Shown: positions 18,797 to 28,618, numbered from the stretch's first letter. The stretch: DNA of 64,000 nucleotides from Rubellimicrobium thermophilum DSM 16684 (GCF_000442315.1 NZ_KE557320.1:1141606-1205605), one strand, 5' to 3'. The notes: generated by a model from the sequence alone, not told the origin. Numbers and translations are program-made.

Positions 18797-20142
18797 GCTG
18801 GATCGACCAGATTCCCGCCGCAGCGCGGGCCTATCTCGAAACGAACCGCCTCGACGAGGTGGAATGCGTGATCGCCGACTTTCCCGGCATCGCGCGGGGC
18901 AAGGCCGTGCCCGCCGCCAAATGGGAACGGCAGCAGTATTTCCACCTGCCCAATTCGATCTTCTTCCAGACGATCACCGGCGACTGGGCCGAAGCCGCGA
19001 CCGACGGCTTCACCGAACCGGACATGACGCTGCGCCCGGACCTGTCCACCGCGACCGCGGCCCCCTGGACGGTGGACGGCACCCTGCAGGTCATCCACGA
19101 TGCCTATGACATGGCCGGCAATCCCATCGGGCTTGCGCCGCGCAACGTGCTCAAGCGGGTGGTGGAGCTCTATCGCGCGCAGGGCTGGACGCCGATCGTC
19201 GCGCCCGAGATGGAATTCTACCTCGTGGCCAAGAACACCGATCCGGCAACCGAGATCATGCCCATGATGGGCCGCACCGGACGCCCGGCCGCCGCCCGGC
19301 AGGCCTATTCGATGACCGCCGTGGACGAATACGGCCCCGTCATCGACGACATCTACGAATATGCCGAGATCCAGGGCATCGAGATCGACGGCATCGCCCA
19401 GGAAGGCGGCGCCGGCCAGCTCGAGATCAACCTGCGGCATGGCGACCCCGTGAAGCTGGCCGATGACGTGTTCTTCTTCAAGCGCCTGATCCGCGAAGCG
19501 GCGCTCAAGCACGACTGCTTCGCGACCTTCATGGCCAAGCCCATCGAGGGCGAGCCGGGCAGCGCCATGCACATCCACCATTCGGTGCTCGATGCGGCGG
19601 GGCGCAACATCTTCTGCGGAGAAGGAGGAACCGAAACGCCCGAATTCTTCCACTTCGTGGGCGGGCTCCAGCGCCACCTGCCGGCAGCCATCGCGGTGAT
19701 GGCCCCCTATGTCAACAGCTATCGCCGCTATGTGCGCAACCATGCCGCACCCATCAACCTCGAATGGGGACGCGACAACCGCACCACGGGCCTGCGCGTG
19801 CCCGTCTCCACGCCCGAGGCCCGGCGGATCGAGAACCGCCTGCCGGGCATGGACTGCAACCCCTATCTGTGCATCGCGGCCTCTCTGGCCTGCGGCTATC
19901 TGGGCATGATCAACCGCCTCGAACCCACCCCGATGTTCGAGGGCGATGCCTATCAGTCCGAGGCGGAGATTCCCTATTCCCTCTCCGATGCGCTCGACCT
20001 CTTCGAGGAGGCGACAGAGCTGCACGAGATCCTCGGCAAGGACTTCGCCCGCGTCTACTCCATCGTCAAGCGCACCGAGAACGAGGAATTCCTTCAGGTC
20101 ATCAGCCCCTGGGAGCGGGAGCATCTGCTCCTGAACGTCTGA
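18793..20142 (+). CDS. Glutamine synthetase family protein, gamma-glutamylputrescine synthetase-like
   Basis: 449 residues. Glutamine-synthetase metal/ATP site segments are seen: APEMEFYLV, EGGAGQLEINLRHG, GSAMHIHHSVLD and APINLEWGRDNRTTGLRVP. The neighbours (GATase upstream, FAD amine oxidase and aminotransferase downstream) point to ATP-dependent gamma-glutamylation of putrescine or a similar amine (PuuA role) rather than ammonia assimilation. It is coupled to the upstream gene by ATGA and to the next by TGATG. Confidence 0.9.
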   Translation: MSWIDQIPAAARAYLETNRLDEVECVIADFPGIARGKAVPAAKWERQQYFHLPNSIFFQTITGDWAEAATDGFTEPDMTLRPDLSTATAAPWTVDGTLQVIHDAYDMAGNPIGLAPRNVLKRVVELYRAQGWTPIVAPEMEFYLVAKNTDPATEIMPMMGRTGRPAAARQAYSMTAVDEYGPVIDDIYEYAEIQGIEIDGIAQEGGAGQLEINLRHGDPVKLADDVFFFKRLIREAALKHDCFATFMAKPIEGEPGSAMHIHHSVLDAAGRNIFCGEGGTETPEFFHFVGGLQRHLPAAIAVMAPYVNSYRRYVRNHAAPINLEWGRDNRTTGLRVPVSTPEARRIENRLPGMDCNPYLCIAASLACGYLGMINRLEPTPMFEGDAYQSEAEIPYSLSDALDLFEEATELHEILGKDFARVYSIVKRTENEEFLQVISPWEREHLLLNV

Positions 20143-20525
20143 TGCGGCTGTCGGTGACGGTGGACGTGCCGGACCTCGCCGCCGGGATCGCCTTCTGGAG
20201 CGGCGCCTTCGGCCTGCGCGAGGTGGCGCGGCCCCATCCGGCCTATGCCGTGCTGGAAGCCGGGGGACAGAGCCTCGGGCTGCTGGAGAAGCCCGAGGGC
20301 AGCCGGGCCACGCCCGCCGAAGGCACCGAGCGGCGCTACGCGCGCCACTGGACGCCCGTGCATCTCGACCTGCATGTGGAGGACTGGGAGGGGACGCTCG
20401 CAGCCGTGGAGCGGCTGGGCGGCACCGTGGAGCAGCGCCACCCCGCCGCGCCGGGCCGTCCCCCCGTCGCCTTCTGCGCCGACCCCTTCGGCCACGGCTT
20501 CTGCGTGCTGGGCCCGCGCGCATGA
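20142..20525 (+). CDS. VOC family protein inside the polyamine operon
   Basis: 127 residues. The start reads MRLSVTVDVPDLAAGIAFWS; HLDLHVEDWEGTLAAVERLG and FCADPFGHGFCVLG complete a VOC fold. The ATG shares one base with the ligase stop and the stop overlaps the oxidase start, so it is an integral part of the operon. VOC proteins are not part of the described Puu pathway; a role in handling an aldehyde intermediate is only a guess. Confidence 0.8.
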   Translation: MRLSVTVDVPDLAAGIAFWSGAFGLREVARPHPAYAVLEAGGQSLGLLEKPEGSRATPAEGTERRYARHWTPVHLDLHVEDWEGTLAAVERLGGTVEQRHPAAPGRPPVAFCADPFGHGFCVLGPRA

Positions 20526-21832
20526 ACCCGCTGCACCGCAACGACCCCGTCCGCGGCGTCTATCCGCCCTCGTGGTACGCGGCGAGCGCCGACATCCCCC
20601 CCGCCCCGCGCCCGCCGCTGCGCGGGAGCCTCCGCGCCGATGTGGCCGTCGTGGGCGCGGGCTATTGCGGGCTCTGGGCCGCGCGGACGCTCGCGAAGGC
20701 GGGCCTGCGGACGGTCGTGCTCGAGGCGCATCGCGCCGGCTGGGGCGCCTCGGGCCGCAATGGCGGACAGGTCGGCACGGGCTACAACAAGAGCCAGGAA
20801 TGGATCGAGGCGCGGCTCGGCGAAGGGCCGGCGCGGGCCTTGTGGGACCTCGCCGAAGAGGGCAAACGGCAGTTGCGCGCCTTCTGCGAGGCGGAGGCGC
20901 CGGAGGCCCGCTACCGTCCCGGCGTGGCGCATGGCGAATACACCCCGGAGGAGGCCGCCGACACACGGCGCAATGCCGAGTTCCTCGCCCGCCGCTACGG
21001 CTATGACGCCATCGAGGTCCTGGACGGCCCGGCCTTCCGTGCGCTGGTGAAATCCCCCCTCTATGTCGCCGGCCAGATCGACCGCGGCGCGGGACATGTC
21101 CATCCGCTGCGCTATGCCCTCGCCCTTGCGCGCAGCGCCGAGGCCGCCGGCGCCACGATCCACGAGATGACCGAGGTGACGCGCATCGAGAAGGGCCGGC
21201 CGGCCATCCTGCACAGCGCCGAAGGCAGGGTTCAGGCCGATCACGTGATCCTGGCGGGGAACGGCTACCTGCCGGATCTGGAACCGGCCGTCGCCGCCCG
21301 CGTCATGCCGATCAACAGCTTCATCGGCGCGACCGAACCGCTGGGCGACCGCTGGACCGAGGTTCTGGCCGAGGACATCGCCGTGGCGGACAGCAAGTTC
21401 GTCGTCAACTACTACCGCTTCAGCGAAGACCGCCGCTTCCTCTTCGGCGGGCGCGAGGCCTATACGCTCGGCTTTCCCAAGGATATCGGCGGGCCGCTGG
21501 TCCGGCGCATGCGACGGCTCTTTCCCCAGCTCGGCGGGGTGCGGATCGAGACGGTCTGGGGCGGCACGCTGGGCATCACCATGACGCGGCTGCCGCTGAT
21601 CATGCGGGTTGCCCCGAACATCCTTTCGGGCGGCGGATTCTCCGGCCATGGCGTCGCCCTTTCGGGAATCACCGGCCGCGCCATGGCCGAGGCCGTGATC
21701 GGACAGGCAGGGCGCTTCGAGACCTTCTCCCTGTTGCCCACGCCGCGATTCCCCGGCGGGGCCGCCTTTCGCATGCCGCTCCTGACGCTGGCGATGACCT
21801 GGTACGGCCTGCGCGACCGGCTGGGCTTCTGA
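20522..21832 (+). CDS. FAD-dependent amine oxidase, gamma-glutamylputrescine oxidase-like
   Basis: 436 residues of the DAO family. The dinucleotide-binding motif DVAVVGAGYCGLWAARTLAK lies near residue 40, followed by ASGRNGGQVGTGYN, typical of PuuB/OrdL proteins. The C-terminal GGGFSGHGVALSGITGRAMA is the second flavin-contact region. It would oxidise the gamma-glutamyl-amine to an aldehyde, releasing ammonia and peroxide. The start overlaps the VOC stop by four bases. No frameshift. Confidence 0.9.
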   Translation: MNPLHRNDPVRGVYPPSWYAASADIPPAPRPPLRGSLRADVAVVGAGYCGLWAARTLAKAGLRTVVLEAHRAGWGASGRNGGQVGTGYNKSQEWIEARLGEGPARALWDLAEEGKRQLRAFCEAEAPEARYRPGVAHGEYTPEEAADTRRNAEFLARRYGYDAIEVLDGPAFRALVKSPLYVAGQIDRGAGHVHPLRYALALARSAEAAGATIHEMTEVTRIEKGRPAILHSAEGRVQADHVILAGNGYLPDLEPAVAARVMPINSFIGATEPLGDRWTEVLAEDIAVADSKFVVNYYRFSEDRRFLFGGREAYTLGFPKDIGGPLVRRMRRLFPQLGGVRIETVWGGTLGITMTRLPLIMRVAPNILSGGGFSGHGVALSGITGRAMAEAVIGQAGRFETFSLLPTPRFPGGAAFRMPLLTLAMTWYGLRDRLGF

Positions 21833-21977
21833 CCGCTCTGCCACGCAATCCTGTCGCGCGGTTTCCCAATTCCGAAGGACATCCTTGCACGGATGACGCC
21901 GTTGCAAGGGGGGAGGCCCTGTTGCCCGTGCTTCCGGGGGGCTGATAGGACTGGAACAGCCCCAAGGAGGACGCGCC

Positions 21978-23346
21978 ATGAACGACCACACGCCGCAATC
22001 CTGGGAGGCGCGCGCCGATGCCGCGACCTTCTACGGTTTCACCGACCTGCCCACGATCAAGGCACGGGGGGCGGTCGTGCTCACCCATGGACGCGGGCCC
22101 TATGTCTATGACGTGCACGGGCGCGAATATCTCGACGCCAATTCGGGGCTGTGGAACATGGTCGCGGGGTTCGACCATCGCGGCCTGATCGAGGCCGCCA
22201 AGGCCCAGTACGAGCGCTTTCCCGGCTATCACGCCTTCTTCGGGCGCATCTCCGATCAGGCGGTGATGCTGTCGGAGAAGCTGGTGGAAGTGTCCCCCTT
22301 CGAGAGCGGCAAGGTGTTCTACACCAATTCCGGCTCCGAGGCGAACGACACCATGGTCAAGATGCTGTGGTTCCTCTGGGCCATGGAAGGGCAGCCCCAG
22401 CGGCGCAAGATCCTGACACGCTGGAACGCCTATCACGGGGTCACTGCCGTCTCCGCCTCGATGACCGGCAAACCCTACAACAGCCATTTCGGCCTGCCGC
22501 TGCCGGGCTTCATCCATCTCACCTGTCCGCATTACTGGCGCCATGGCGAGGATGGCGAGACGGAGGAGCAGTTCACCCGGCGCATGGCCGACGAGCTCGA
22601 GCAGGTCATCGCGCGCGAGGGAGCCGACACCATCGCCGGCTTCTTCGCCGAGCCGGTGATGGGCGCCGGCGGGGTCATCGTGCCCTCGGCAGGCTATTTC
22701 CGAGGCCATCCAGCCGATCCTGAAGAAGCACGGCATCCCGCTCATCTCCGACGAGGTGATCTGCGGCTTCGGGCGCACCGGCAACACCTGGGGATGCGAA
22801 ACCTTCGGCTTCCTGCCCGATGCGATCATCTCCTCCAAGAACCTGACTGCGGGCTTCTTCCCGATGGGGGCGGTGATCCTCGGACCCGAGTTGGCCGAGC
22901 GGCTCCAGCGGGCTTCCGAGGCCATCGAGGAGTTCCCCCATGGCTTCACCGCCTCGGGCCACCCCGTGGGCTGTGCGATCGCGCTCAAGGCCATCGATGT
23001 GGTGATGAACGAGGGGCTGTCGGACAATGTGAAGCGCCTGACCCCGCGCTTTCAGGCCGGCCTTGCCGAGATCGCCAAGCGTCCGAACATCGGCGAATGG
23101 CGCGGCGTGGGCTTCATGGCCGCGCTCGAGGCCGTGGCCGACAAGGCAACGAAACGGCCTTTCGACAGCAAGCTGTCGGTGTCCGAACGCATCGCCAATG
23201 CCAGCACGGACGAAGGGCTGATCTGCCGCCCCTTGGGGCAGAGCATCGTCCTGGCCCCGCCCTTCATCCTGACAGAGGCCCAGATGGACGAGATGTTCGC
23301 CAAGCTGAACCGCGCACTGGACCGCGTCTTCGCCGAGGTGGCGTGA
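21978..23346 (+). CDS. Class III aminotransferase, omega-amino acid/putrescine:pyruvate type (single-base frameshift)
   Basis: PLP-dependent fold type I enzyme. FYTNSGSEANDTMVKM is the cofactor phosphate site, ISDEVICGFGRTG the Asp that holds the pyridine nitrogen, and ISSKNLTAGFFPMGA carries the Schiff-base lysine. One extra C at 22700-22701 breaks the frame after PSAGYF; without it EAIQPILKKHGIPLISDEV follows and the gene has 455 residues. A strong AAGGAGG precedes the ATG. It follows the oxidase after 145 bases, so it may have its own promoter. SpuC-like transamination of putrescine or an aldehyde product is likely. Confidence 0.9.
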
Positions 23347-23369
23347 CGCGCGGGGGCCCGGCCCCCGCG

Positions 23370-23840
23370 CTACTTCTTGTCCTCGTCGTCCCTGGACTTC
23401 GGAGCGAAGCCGCCCGTCATCGCCCGGAACCAGGCCTCCTGCTGGGCTCGCAGCGCCTCGAAGCCCGGCAGCTTGGCCATCGGGCTGGCCTTGGTCATCT
23501 GCTCCATCATCTTGGCCTGTCCTTCGCGCCACATCTCGAAGCTCGCGGCCAGGAACTGGGGCACCAGATGGGCGGCCTGGCTGGTGTAGCTGCGCACCAG
23601 ATCGGTCAGCACATCCACGGGCAGCATCGTCTCGCCACGGGATTCGTGCTCGGCGATGATCTGGAGGAGATACTGCCGCGTGAGATCATCGCCGGATTTC
23701 AGATCCACGATCTGCACATCGCGCCCCTGCCGGATGAAGGCGGCAATGTCGTCAAGCGTGACATAGTCGCTCGTCTCCGTGTTGTAGAGGCGGCGGCTGG
23801 CATAGCGCTTGATGAGGAGGGGCTTGCGGGATTCGGGCAT
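23370..23840 (-). CDS. phaR: Polyhydroxyalkanoate synthesis repressor PhaR
   Basis: 156 residues. The N-terminal DNA-binding domain KRYASRRLYNTETSDYVTL and VQIVDLKSGDDLTRQYLLQI is the family hallmark; the C-terminal half ends in a charged KSRDDEDKK tail. PhaR binds granules and represses phasin and its own gene when PHA is absent. The ATG at 23840 has GAGGGAG in front. It lies downstream of phaP beyond a strong terminator, so it is probably transcribed separately or by read-through. Confidence 0.95.
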   Translation of the reverse strand: MPESRKPLLIKRYASRRLYNTETSDYVTLDDIAAFIRQGRDVQIVDLKSGDDLTRQYLLQIIAEHESRGETMLPVDVLTDLVRSYTSQAAHLVPQFLAASFEMWREGQAKMMEQMTKASPMAKLPGFEALRAQQEAWFRAMTGGFAPKSRDDEDKK

Positions 23841-23901
23841 GGGGGCTCCCTCGGGCTGGCGCGGCATCTGCATCTGGGCCGAAGCCTAGGGGGCGCACCG
23901 G

Positions 23902-23935
23902 AAAAAAGAAAGGGCAGACCCCGCAGGGCCCGCCC
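23902..23935 (-). terminator. Rho-independent terminator after phaP
   Basis: On the minus strand a 10-pair stem (GGGCGGGCCC with GGGTCTGCCC, including G-U pairs) closes a TGCG tetraloop and is followed at once by TTTCTTTTTT. It lies 59 bases after the phaP stop and ahead of phaR. Confidence 0.85.
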
Positions 23936-23993
23936 CAGGTTTCCGCCGGTCCGGGGAGGACAGACCGGGCGGCCTTCAACCCTGGAACACGGA

Positions 23994-24458
23994 TCAGCCG
24001 TTCGCCGGCGCTGCCGCCGCGGCGGCGGCCTTCTTGGCGGCGGCCGACATGTCCTGCGTCGCCTTGCGGGCGGCGGCAGTCACATCCTCGGACATGTCCT
24101 TGCCGGCCGCCAGAAGCAGCTCCACCGTCTCCGTCTGGACCCGCTTGGCGATGTCGGCAAAGGCCGCCAGATGCTCGGCCGCCGATTCGGCCGAAGAGGC
24201 CATGAATTCGGCCACCGACTTGGCGTAATCGGCCGGCTCGGACTTGGCGGTCGTGATCGTCGAAAGCTTGGTCAGCGTGTCATGAACCCAGCGGGCCGAC
24301 AGATCCGTGGACCGCTGCGCCGCCTCGATGGCGACCGCCGACATCTTCTCGGCCAGCGCCGACTGGGAGCGGAACAGGTTCTCCATCGCCGCCGTGTCCA
24401 CGGGCAGGTTGCCCATCATGTCCTTGAACATCGCCATGTAGTCCTGGGTCTTGGCCAT
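23994..24458 (-). CDS. phaP: Phasin (PHA granule-associated protein)
   Basis: 154 residues, fully alpha-helical and alanine-rich. It begins MAKTQDYMAMFKDMMGNLP, with AEKMSAVAIEAAQRSTDLSA in the middle and ends in a Lys/Ala tail (AAAKKAAAAAAAPANG), as in phasins that coat PHA granules. AGGAG lies 8 bases before the ATG. Expression is probably repressed by PhaR through the palindrome in its promoter. A strong terminator follows. Confidence 0.93.
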   Translation of the reverse strand: MAKTQDYMAMFKDMMGNLPVDTAAMENLFRSQSALAEKMSAVAIEAAQRSTDLSARWVHDTLTKLSTITTAKSEPADYAKSVAEFMASSAESAAEHLAAFADIAKRVQTETVELLLAAGKDMSEDVTAAARKATQDMSAAAKKAAAAAAAPANG

Positions 24459-24509
24459 CGCTGCATCTCCTGCATGAGGTCGGGGCTGCCCCCGCGTCAT
24501 CCTGTGGCG

Positions 24510-24540
24510 ATCATATGGATGCTGCGGTGCAGCATGACAA
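24510..24540 (-). promoter_or_regulatory. phaP: phaP promoter
   Basis: On the minus strand TTGTCA (24540-24535) and TATGAT (24515-24510) make a sigma-70-type pair with a 19-base spacer; CATATG (24518-24513) would give 16. The palindromic operator fills the spacer. A start near 24,503 would leave a leader of about 45 bases. Confidence 0.6.
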
Positions 24541-26421
24541 GGGGAAAGATGCTGCATCGCAAGAAAAAAATGCGGTGCCGGTCCCTCCCCCCCCTCGCCG
24601 GAGGCCCTCAGGCAGGGGGGCGGGCCTCAGGACATAGGTTCCCGGAGCAGGGCCAAGGGGGGGATGGTCGGCATCGCCGGGTTCGCGGGCGCGGACCTTG
24701 CGGCCCGACCGGGCGGCCAGCCATTCGCCCCAGACCGGCCACCAGGTTCCCGGGTGCTTCTCCGCCCCTGCCAGCCAGTCATCGGGATCGGAGGGCCAGT
24801 CGGGATTGCTCCAGTAGCCGTATTTGCCCTTTGACGGCGGGTTGACGATGCCGGCGATATGCCCCGATCCGCTGAGGATGAAGGTCCGGTCCTTCGACCC
24901 CATCTGGCGGATGCCGCGATAGGAGGATTTCCAGGCGGCGATATGGTCGCTTTCGCAGGCGACGGCGCAGAGGGGAAGCCGGATATCCGACAGATGCACC
25001 GTCTCGCCGCAGAGGGGAAAGCCGCCGCGGGCGAAGCGGTCCTGCTGGCAGAGCCCGCGCAGATATTCGATGGCCATCGCGGCGGGCAGGTTGGTGCCAT
25101 CGCCGTTCCAGTAGAGCAGGTCGAAGGCGGGCGGCGTCTGCCCCATCATGTAGGACCGGATCGCCGGCTGATAGATCAGGTCGTTGGAGCGCAGGAAACT
25201 GAAGGTGCGCGCCATGTAGAAGGATTCGAGCACCCCCTTGGCCTGGCATTCCCGCTCGATCCCGTCCACGAAATCATCCTCGAGGAACACGCCCATCTCG
25301 CCGCGGTCGGAAAAGTCGGTCAGCGTGGTCAGGAAGGTCGCACAGCCCACCGGGGCCTTCCGGCGCCGGGCCAGCAGGGCCAGCGTGAGGGCAAGCGTCG
25401 TGCCCGCGATGCAGTAGCCCACCGCGTTCACCGTCTTCGTGCGGCAGATCTTCCGCGCCGTGCGGATCGCGGTCAGATAGCCCTCCTCGACATAATCCGA
25501 GAGCGTCACATCGCGCAGCGACGGGTCCGGATTCACCCAGGAGACGACGAAGAGCGTGAAGCCCTGCTCGACGATCCAGCGGATCAGGCTGTTTCCGGGC
25601 CTGAGGTCGAGGATGTAGAACTTGTTGATCCAGGGCGGAAAGATCAGCAGGGGAATCTCGTGCACCTGCCTGGTGGCGGGGGCATACTGGATCAGCTCGA
25701 AGAGGCGGTTGCGGAACACCACCTGACCGGGCGTCGTGGCCAGGTTCTCTCCCACCCGGAAGGCCGAATCATCGGCCAGGCGCACGATCAGCTCACCGTC
25801 ATTCGCCTCGAGGTCGCGCACAAGGTTCTCGAGCCCGTCCACGAGGCTCTGCCCATCGGTCTCGATCGCGCGCTGGAGGGCATCGGGATTCGTGGCCAGG
25901 AAGTTGGTCGGCGCCAGCATATCCATGATCTGACGCGAGAAATATTCGAGGCGCTGCTTCTCGCGCGCAGAGAGGCCCTCGATGGACTCCACGGCGCGCC
26001 GCACCGCCTCGCTGTTGGTCAGATACTGGTTCCTGACGAAGCTGAACCAGGGATGGCTGTCCCAGAGGGGATTGGAGAAGCGCCGGTCGGCCGGCGCGGC
26101 GGGGGGGTCGGGCTTCTCTCCGGTCAGGGCCGTGCGCTGGGCCTCGGCGAAATGGCGCAGCGTCTCGCTCCAATAGGCGGCCTGATGCTCGATGAGACGG
26201 GCGGGATTGGCCATCGCCTCGGCCATCCATGCGCTGGCCGCCTTGAGATAGAGTTCGGGCGAGGGGCCCTGAAGTTCGGGGGGGACATGCCGGCGCCGGG
26301 CCATCACGGCCACGAGCCGCGCGGCCAGCTCCTCGATGCGCCTGAGATTGCGTTCCCAGATCTCGGGGTTGCGGCCCGCCTGCCCCGTTCCGGCCCCGTC
26401 CTTTCCGGCCTCCGTTGCCAT
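24511..26421 (-). CDS. phaC: Class I poly(3-hydroxyalkanoate) synthase
   Basis: Polymerises (R)-3-hydroxyacyl-CoA on granules. The lipase-like box GYCIAGT holds the catalytic cysteine; aspartate in CESDHIAAWKS and histidine in SGSGHIAGIVNPP complete the triad. As written the frame runs on to 24511 through the phaP promoter, which is implausible. One base missing from the G6 run at 24615-24620 would end it ...GTYVLRPAPPA with a TGA at 24608, giving 604 residues. The ATG at 26421 (MATEAGKDGAG) fits the family. phaZ is divergent. Confidence 0.95.
   Translation of the reverse strand: MATEAGKDGAGTGQAGRNPEIWERNLRRIEELAARLVAVMARRRHVPPELQGPSPELYLKAASAWMAEAMANPARLIEHQAAYWSETLRHFAEAQRTALTGEKPDPPAAPADRRFSNPLWDSHPWFSFVRNQYLTNSEAVRRAVESIEGLSAREKQRLEYFSRQIMDMLAPTNFLATNPDALQRAIETDGQSLVDGLENLVRDLEANDGELIVRLADDSAFRVGENLATTPGQVVFRNRLFELIQYAPATRQVHEIPLLIFPPWINKFYILDLRPGNSLIRWIVEQGFTLFVVSWVNPDPSLRDVTLSDYVEEGYLTAIRTARKICRTKTVNAVGYCIAGTTLALTLALLARRRKAPVGCATFLTTLTDFSDRGEMGVFLEDDFVDGIERECQAKGVLESFYMARTFSFLRSNDLIYQPAIRSYMMGQTPPAFDLLYWNGDGTNLPAAMAIEYLRGLCQQDRFARGGFPLCGETVHLSDIRLPLCAVACESDHIAAWKSSYRGIRQMGSKDRTFILSGSGHIAGIVNPPSKGKYGYWSNPDWPSDPDDWLAGAEKHPGTWWPVWGEWLAARSGRKVRAREPGDADHPPLGPAPGTYVLRPAPLPEGLRRGGGGTGTAFFSCDAASFPLSCCTAASI
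24519..24563. promoter_or_regulatory. PhaR operator sites at phaP
   Basis: ATGCTGC-GGT-GCAGCAT (24519-24535) is a perfect inverted repeat and fits the CTGC-N3-GCAG motif reported for Paracoccus/Rhodobacter PhaR. A second, imperfect copy CTGC-ATC-GCAA lies at 24551-24561, about three helical turns away. The first site lies between the -35 and -10 elements, the classic place for repression. Confidence 0.75.
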
Positions 26422-26440
26422 CCGCGGACTCCCCCCTATC

Positions 26441-26452
26441 TTGCACGCGCAG
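26441..26452. promoter_or_regulatory. Possible PhaR site between phaC and phaZ
   Basis: TTGC-ACGC-GCAG lies in the 88-base divergent phaC-phaZ spacer and resembles the TGC/GCA half-sites at phaP, with one mismatch and a 4-base gap. Confidence 0.35.
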
Positions 26453-26509
26453 CATGATGACCCGTCACCGCGCCCCGCCGGGGCCGCCGGCCCGGGCCGG
26501 AGGACGCCC

Positions 26510-27800
26510 ATGAACTATATGTTCACCTACGATCTCATGGAAAGCGCGCGGAATACCAACCAGTGGCTGGGGGCGACCGCGCGCGCCTGGGGGGCCTATC
26601 CCTTCATGGCGGCCACGGGGCTGCCGGCCGTGGAATGGATCAAGGCCTGGGGCGAGGTGACCGAGCGCAGCTTTGCCCGCATGGTCGTCAAGCCGGACTG
26701 GGGCATTTCCGCCGTCACCGCCGAGGACGGGCGCGGCCATATCGTGCGGATCGAGACCCTGCTGCACAGGCCCTTCTGCGATCTGCTGCATTTCCGTGTC
26801 CTGGGGCGCAGCCCGCGCCCGCGGCGGGTTCTGCTCGTGGCGCCGATGTCGGGGCATTATGCGACGCTCTTGCGCAAGACGGTGATCTCGCTCCTGCCCG
26901 ATTGCGAGGTGTTCGTCACCGACTGGCGCAATGCCCGCGACATTCCCGTCTCCGAAGGCAAGTTCGACATCGAGGACTACACCCTCTATGTGCGGGACTT
27001 CATGGCCCATCTCGGCCCCGATCTGCATGTGATGGCGATCTGCCAGCCCGCCCCCCTCGTGCTGGCGGCGACGGCCCTTCTGGCCCAGGACAGCCCCGAG
27101 GCGCAGCCTCTCTCTCTCATCCTCGTGGGCGGGCCGATCGACCCGGACGCCAACCCGACCGAGGTCACGGATTTCGGCCGGCGCGTGACGATGGGCCTGC
27201 TCGAGCAGACCATGATCCAGCAGGTCGGCTTCAAGTATCGGGGCGTGGGCCGGAAGGTCTATCCCGGCCTGCTGCAGCTCGCCTCCTTCATGTCGATGAA
27301 TGCCGCGACCCATGCCCGGAGCTTTGCCGACCAGATCATCCGCGTGGTCAAGGGCGAGGCCTCGGATCACGATCGGCACAATGCCTTCTATGACGAATAC
27401 CTGGCCGTCATGGACATGACGGCCGAGTTCTACCTTTCGACCGTGGAGCGCATCTTCAAGGGGCGCGAGATCGCGCGCAATGCCTTCAGCGTCGCGGGCC
27501 GTCCCGTGGATATCGGGACGATCAGCCGGGTGGCCGTGATGGTGGTGGAAGGGGAGAAGGACGACATCTCCGCCCCCGGTCAGTGCCTGGCCGCCCTCGA
27601 TCTGCTGACCGGACTGCCGGCGGCGAAGAAGGCTGCGCATCTGGAGCCGGGCGCCGGCCATTACGGTATCTTCGCCGGCCGGTCCTGGCGCGACAACATC
27701 CGCCCGCTGGTCCCTGTCCTTCATGGATGCGCATGCGGCCCGCCGGCCGCGTCGGCCCCAGCCGGTGTTGCCGCAGGTGGCAACCGGGACGACGAGGGGG
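26510..27800 (+). CDS. phaZ: Intracellular polyhydroxyalkanoate depolymerase (frameshift near 3' end, end uncertain)
   Basis: Degrades stored PHA. MNYMFTYDLMESARNTNQWL, LLVAPMSGHYATLLRKTV, VFVTDWRNARDIP and the late EPGAGHYGIFAGRSWR are typical of the PhaZ family related to PHB depolymerase; the family nucleophile region is AICQPAPLVLA (cysteine). GGAGG lies 6 bases before the ATG. An extra C in CCC at 27712-27714 breaks the frame; corrected, it reads VLSFMDAHAARRPRRPQPVL. I cannot place the true stop; the uncorrected frame runs to 27982 over the opposite gene. Confidence 0.9.
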
Positions 27801-28618
27801 GCGGTCCCCGCCGGGCACATCCCGTCTCCCGCAAGGACATGGGCCATGGGGTCGCAACCGGGTTGCGGATGCAGGCGCAGCCGTTCGGTCGGGCCGCCCC
27901 AGCGCGCCATCGCTGCCGCCGCCGCTGCGGGCGAGATCACCATATCCTCTTCCGCCCAGGCGAAGAGCGCCGGAAGCTGTAGCCGCGACAGATCCGTCCG
28001 CCGGAACGCCCACAGGGCATCGAACATGGGGACAAGGGCGCCCACGGGATAGCGGGAGGTCCAGATGCGAGCCTGATCGGGGGTCATCTCCGCCACCCGT
28101 TCGGGCCCGATCAGCCAGGGCAGCCAGAGCCGCTTGAACGGCACCGGCAGGAGCCGCCCGGCACGCGGGTCGCGCAGGCCGAAATTCGGCGAGACCAGCA
28201 CCGCGCCGGCCGCGCTCTCTCCGCCGGCCAGAGCCAGCGTCAGCAGCAGCGCCCCGGTGGAACAGCCGATGGCCAGCACCCGGTCCCCGGCGGCACGGGC
28301 GATGGCGAAGCCTTCGGCCAGATCGCGCCGCCAGTCCGCCAGCCGGGCCCGCGCCATCGCCGCCCCATCCTGTCCGTGCCCGGCCAGGCGCAGGAAGACC
28401 GCATTGGCCCCCAGCGCCGCCGCCACCCGCTCGGGACAGGGGGACAGTTCGGCCGGGCTGGCCGAGAAGCCGTGGACATAGAGGACCACGAGCGCCGTCC
28501 GCTGCCCCGGCGCCTGTCCCCAGTCGAGCCGCGCCGCGCAGCCCGGACGCAACCCCGGCACCCGCGATTCGCGCGCGGCAAGCCAGCCGGGGATCTCGGG
28601 GAGCGGAGGCAGCGTCAC
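27790..28618 (-). CDS. Alpha/beta hydrolase (lysophospholipase-like), 3' end uncertain
   Basis: VLYVHGFSASPAELSPCPER near the start, AIGCSTGALLLTLAL (GxSxG nucleophile elbow), EEDMVISP (Asp) and CDPMAHVLAGD (His) make a full serine-hydrolase triad. The GTG start overlaps the stop of the upstream hydrolase (GTGA). The family resemblance fades after about 27,830 and the open frame continues deep into phaZ, so an indel near the C6 run at 27794-27799 or a lost stop is likely; phaZ and this gene converge here. Substrate unknown. Confidence 0.8.

Noticed and set aside
21978..24845. A 955-residue plus-strand open frame starting at the aminotransferase ATG
   Set aside because: Only the first 240 residues are aminotransferase; the rest is the antisense of phaR, phaP and phaC read after a one-base error at 22700.
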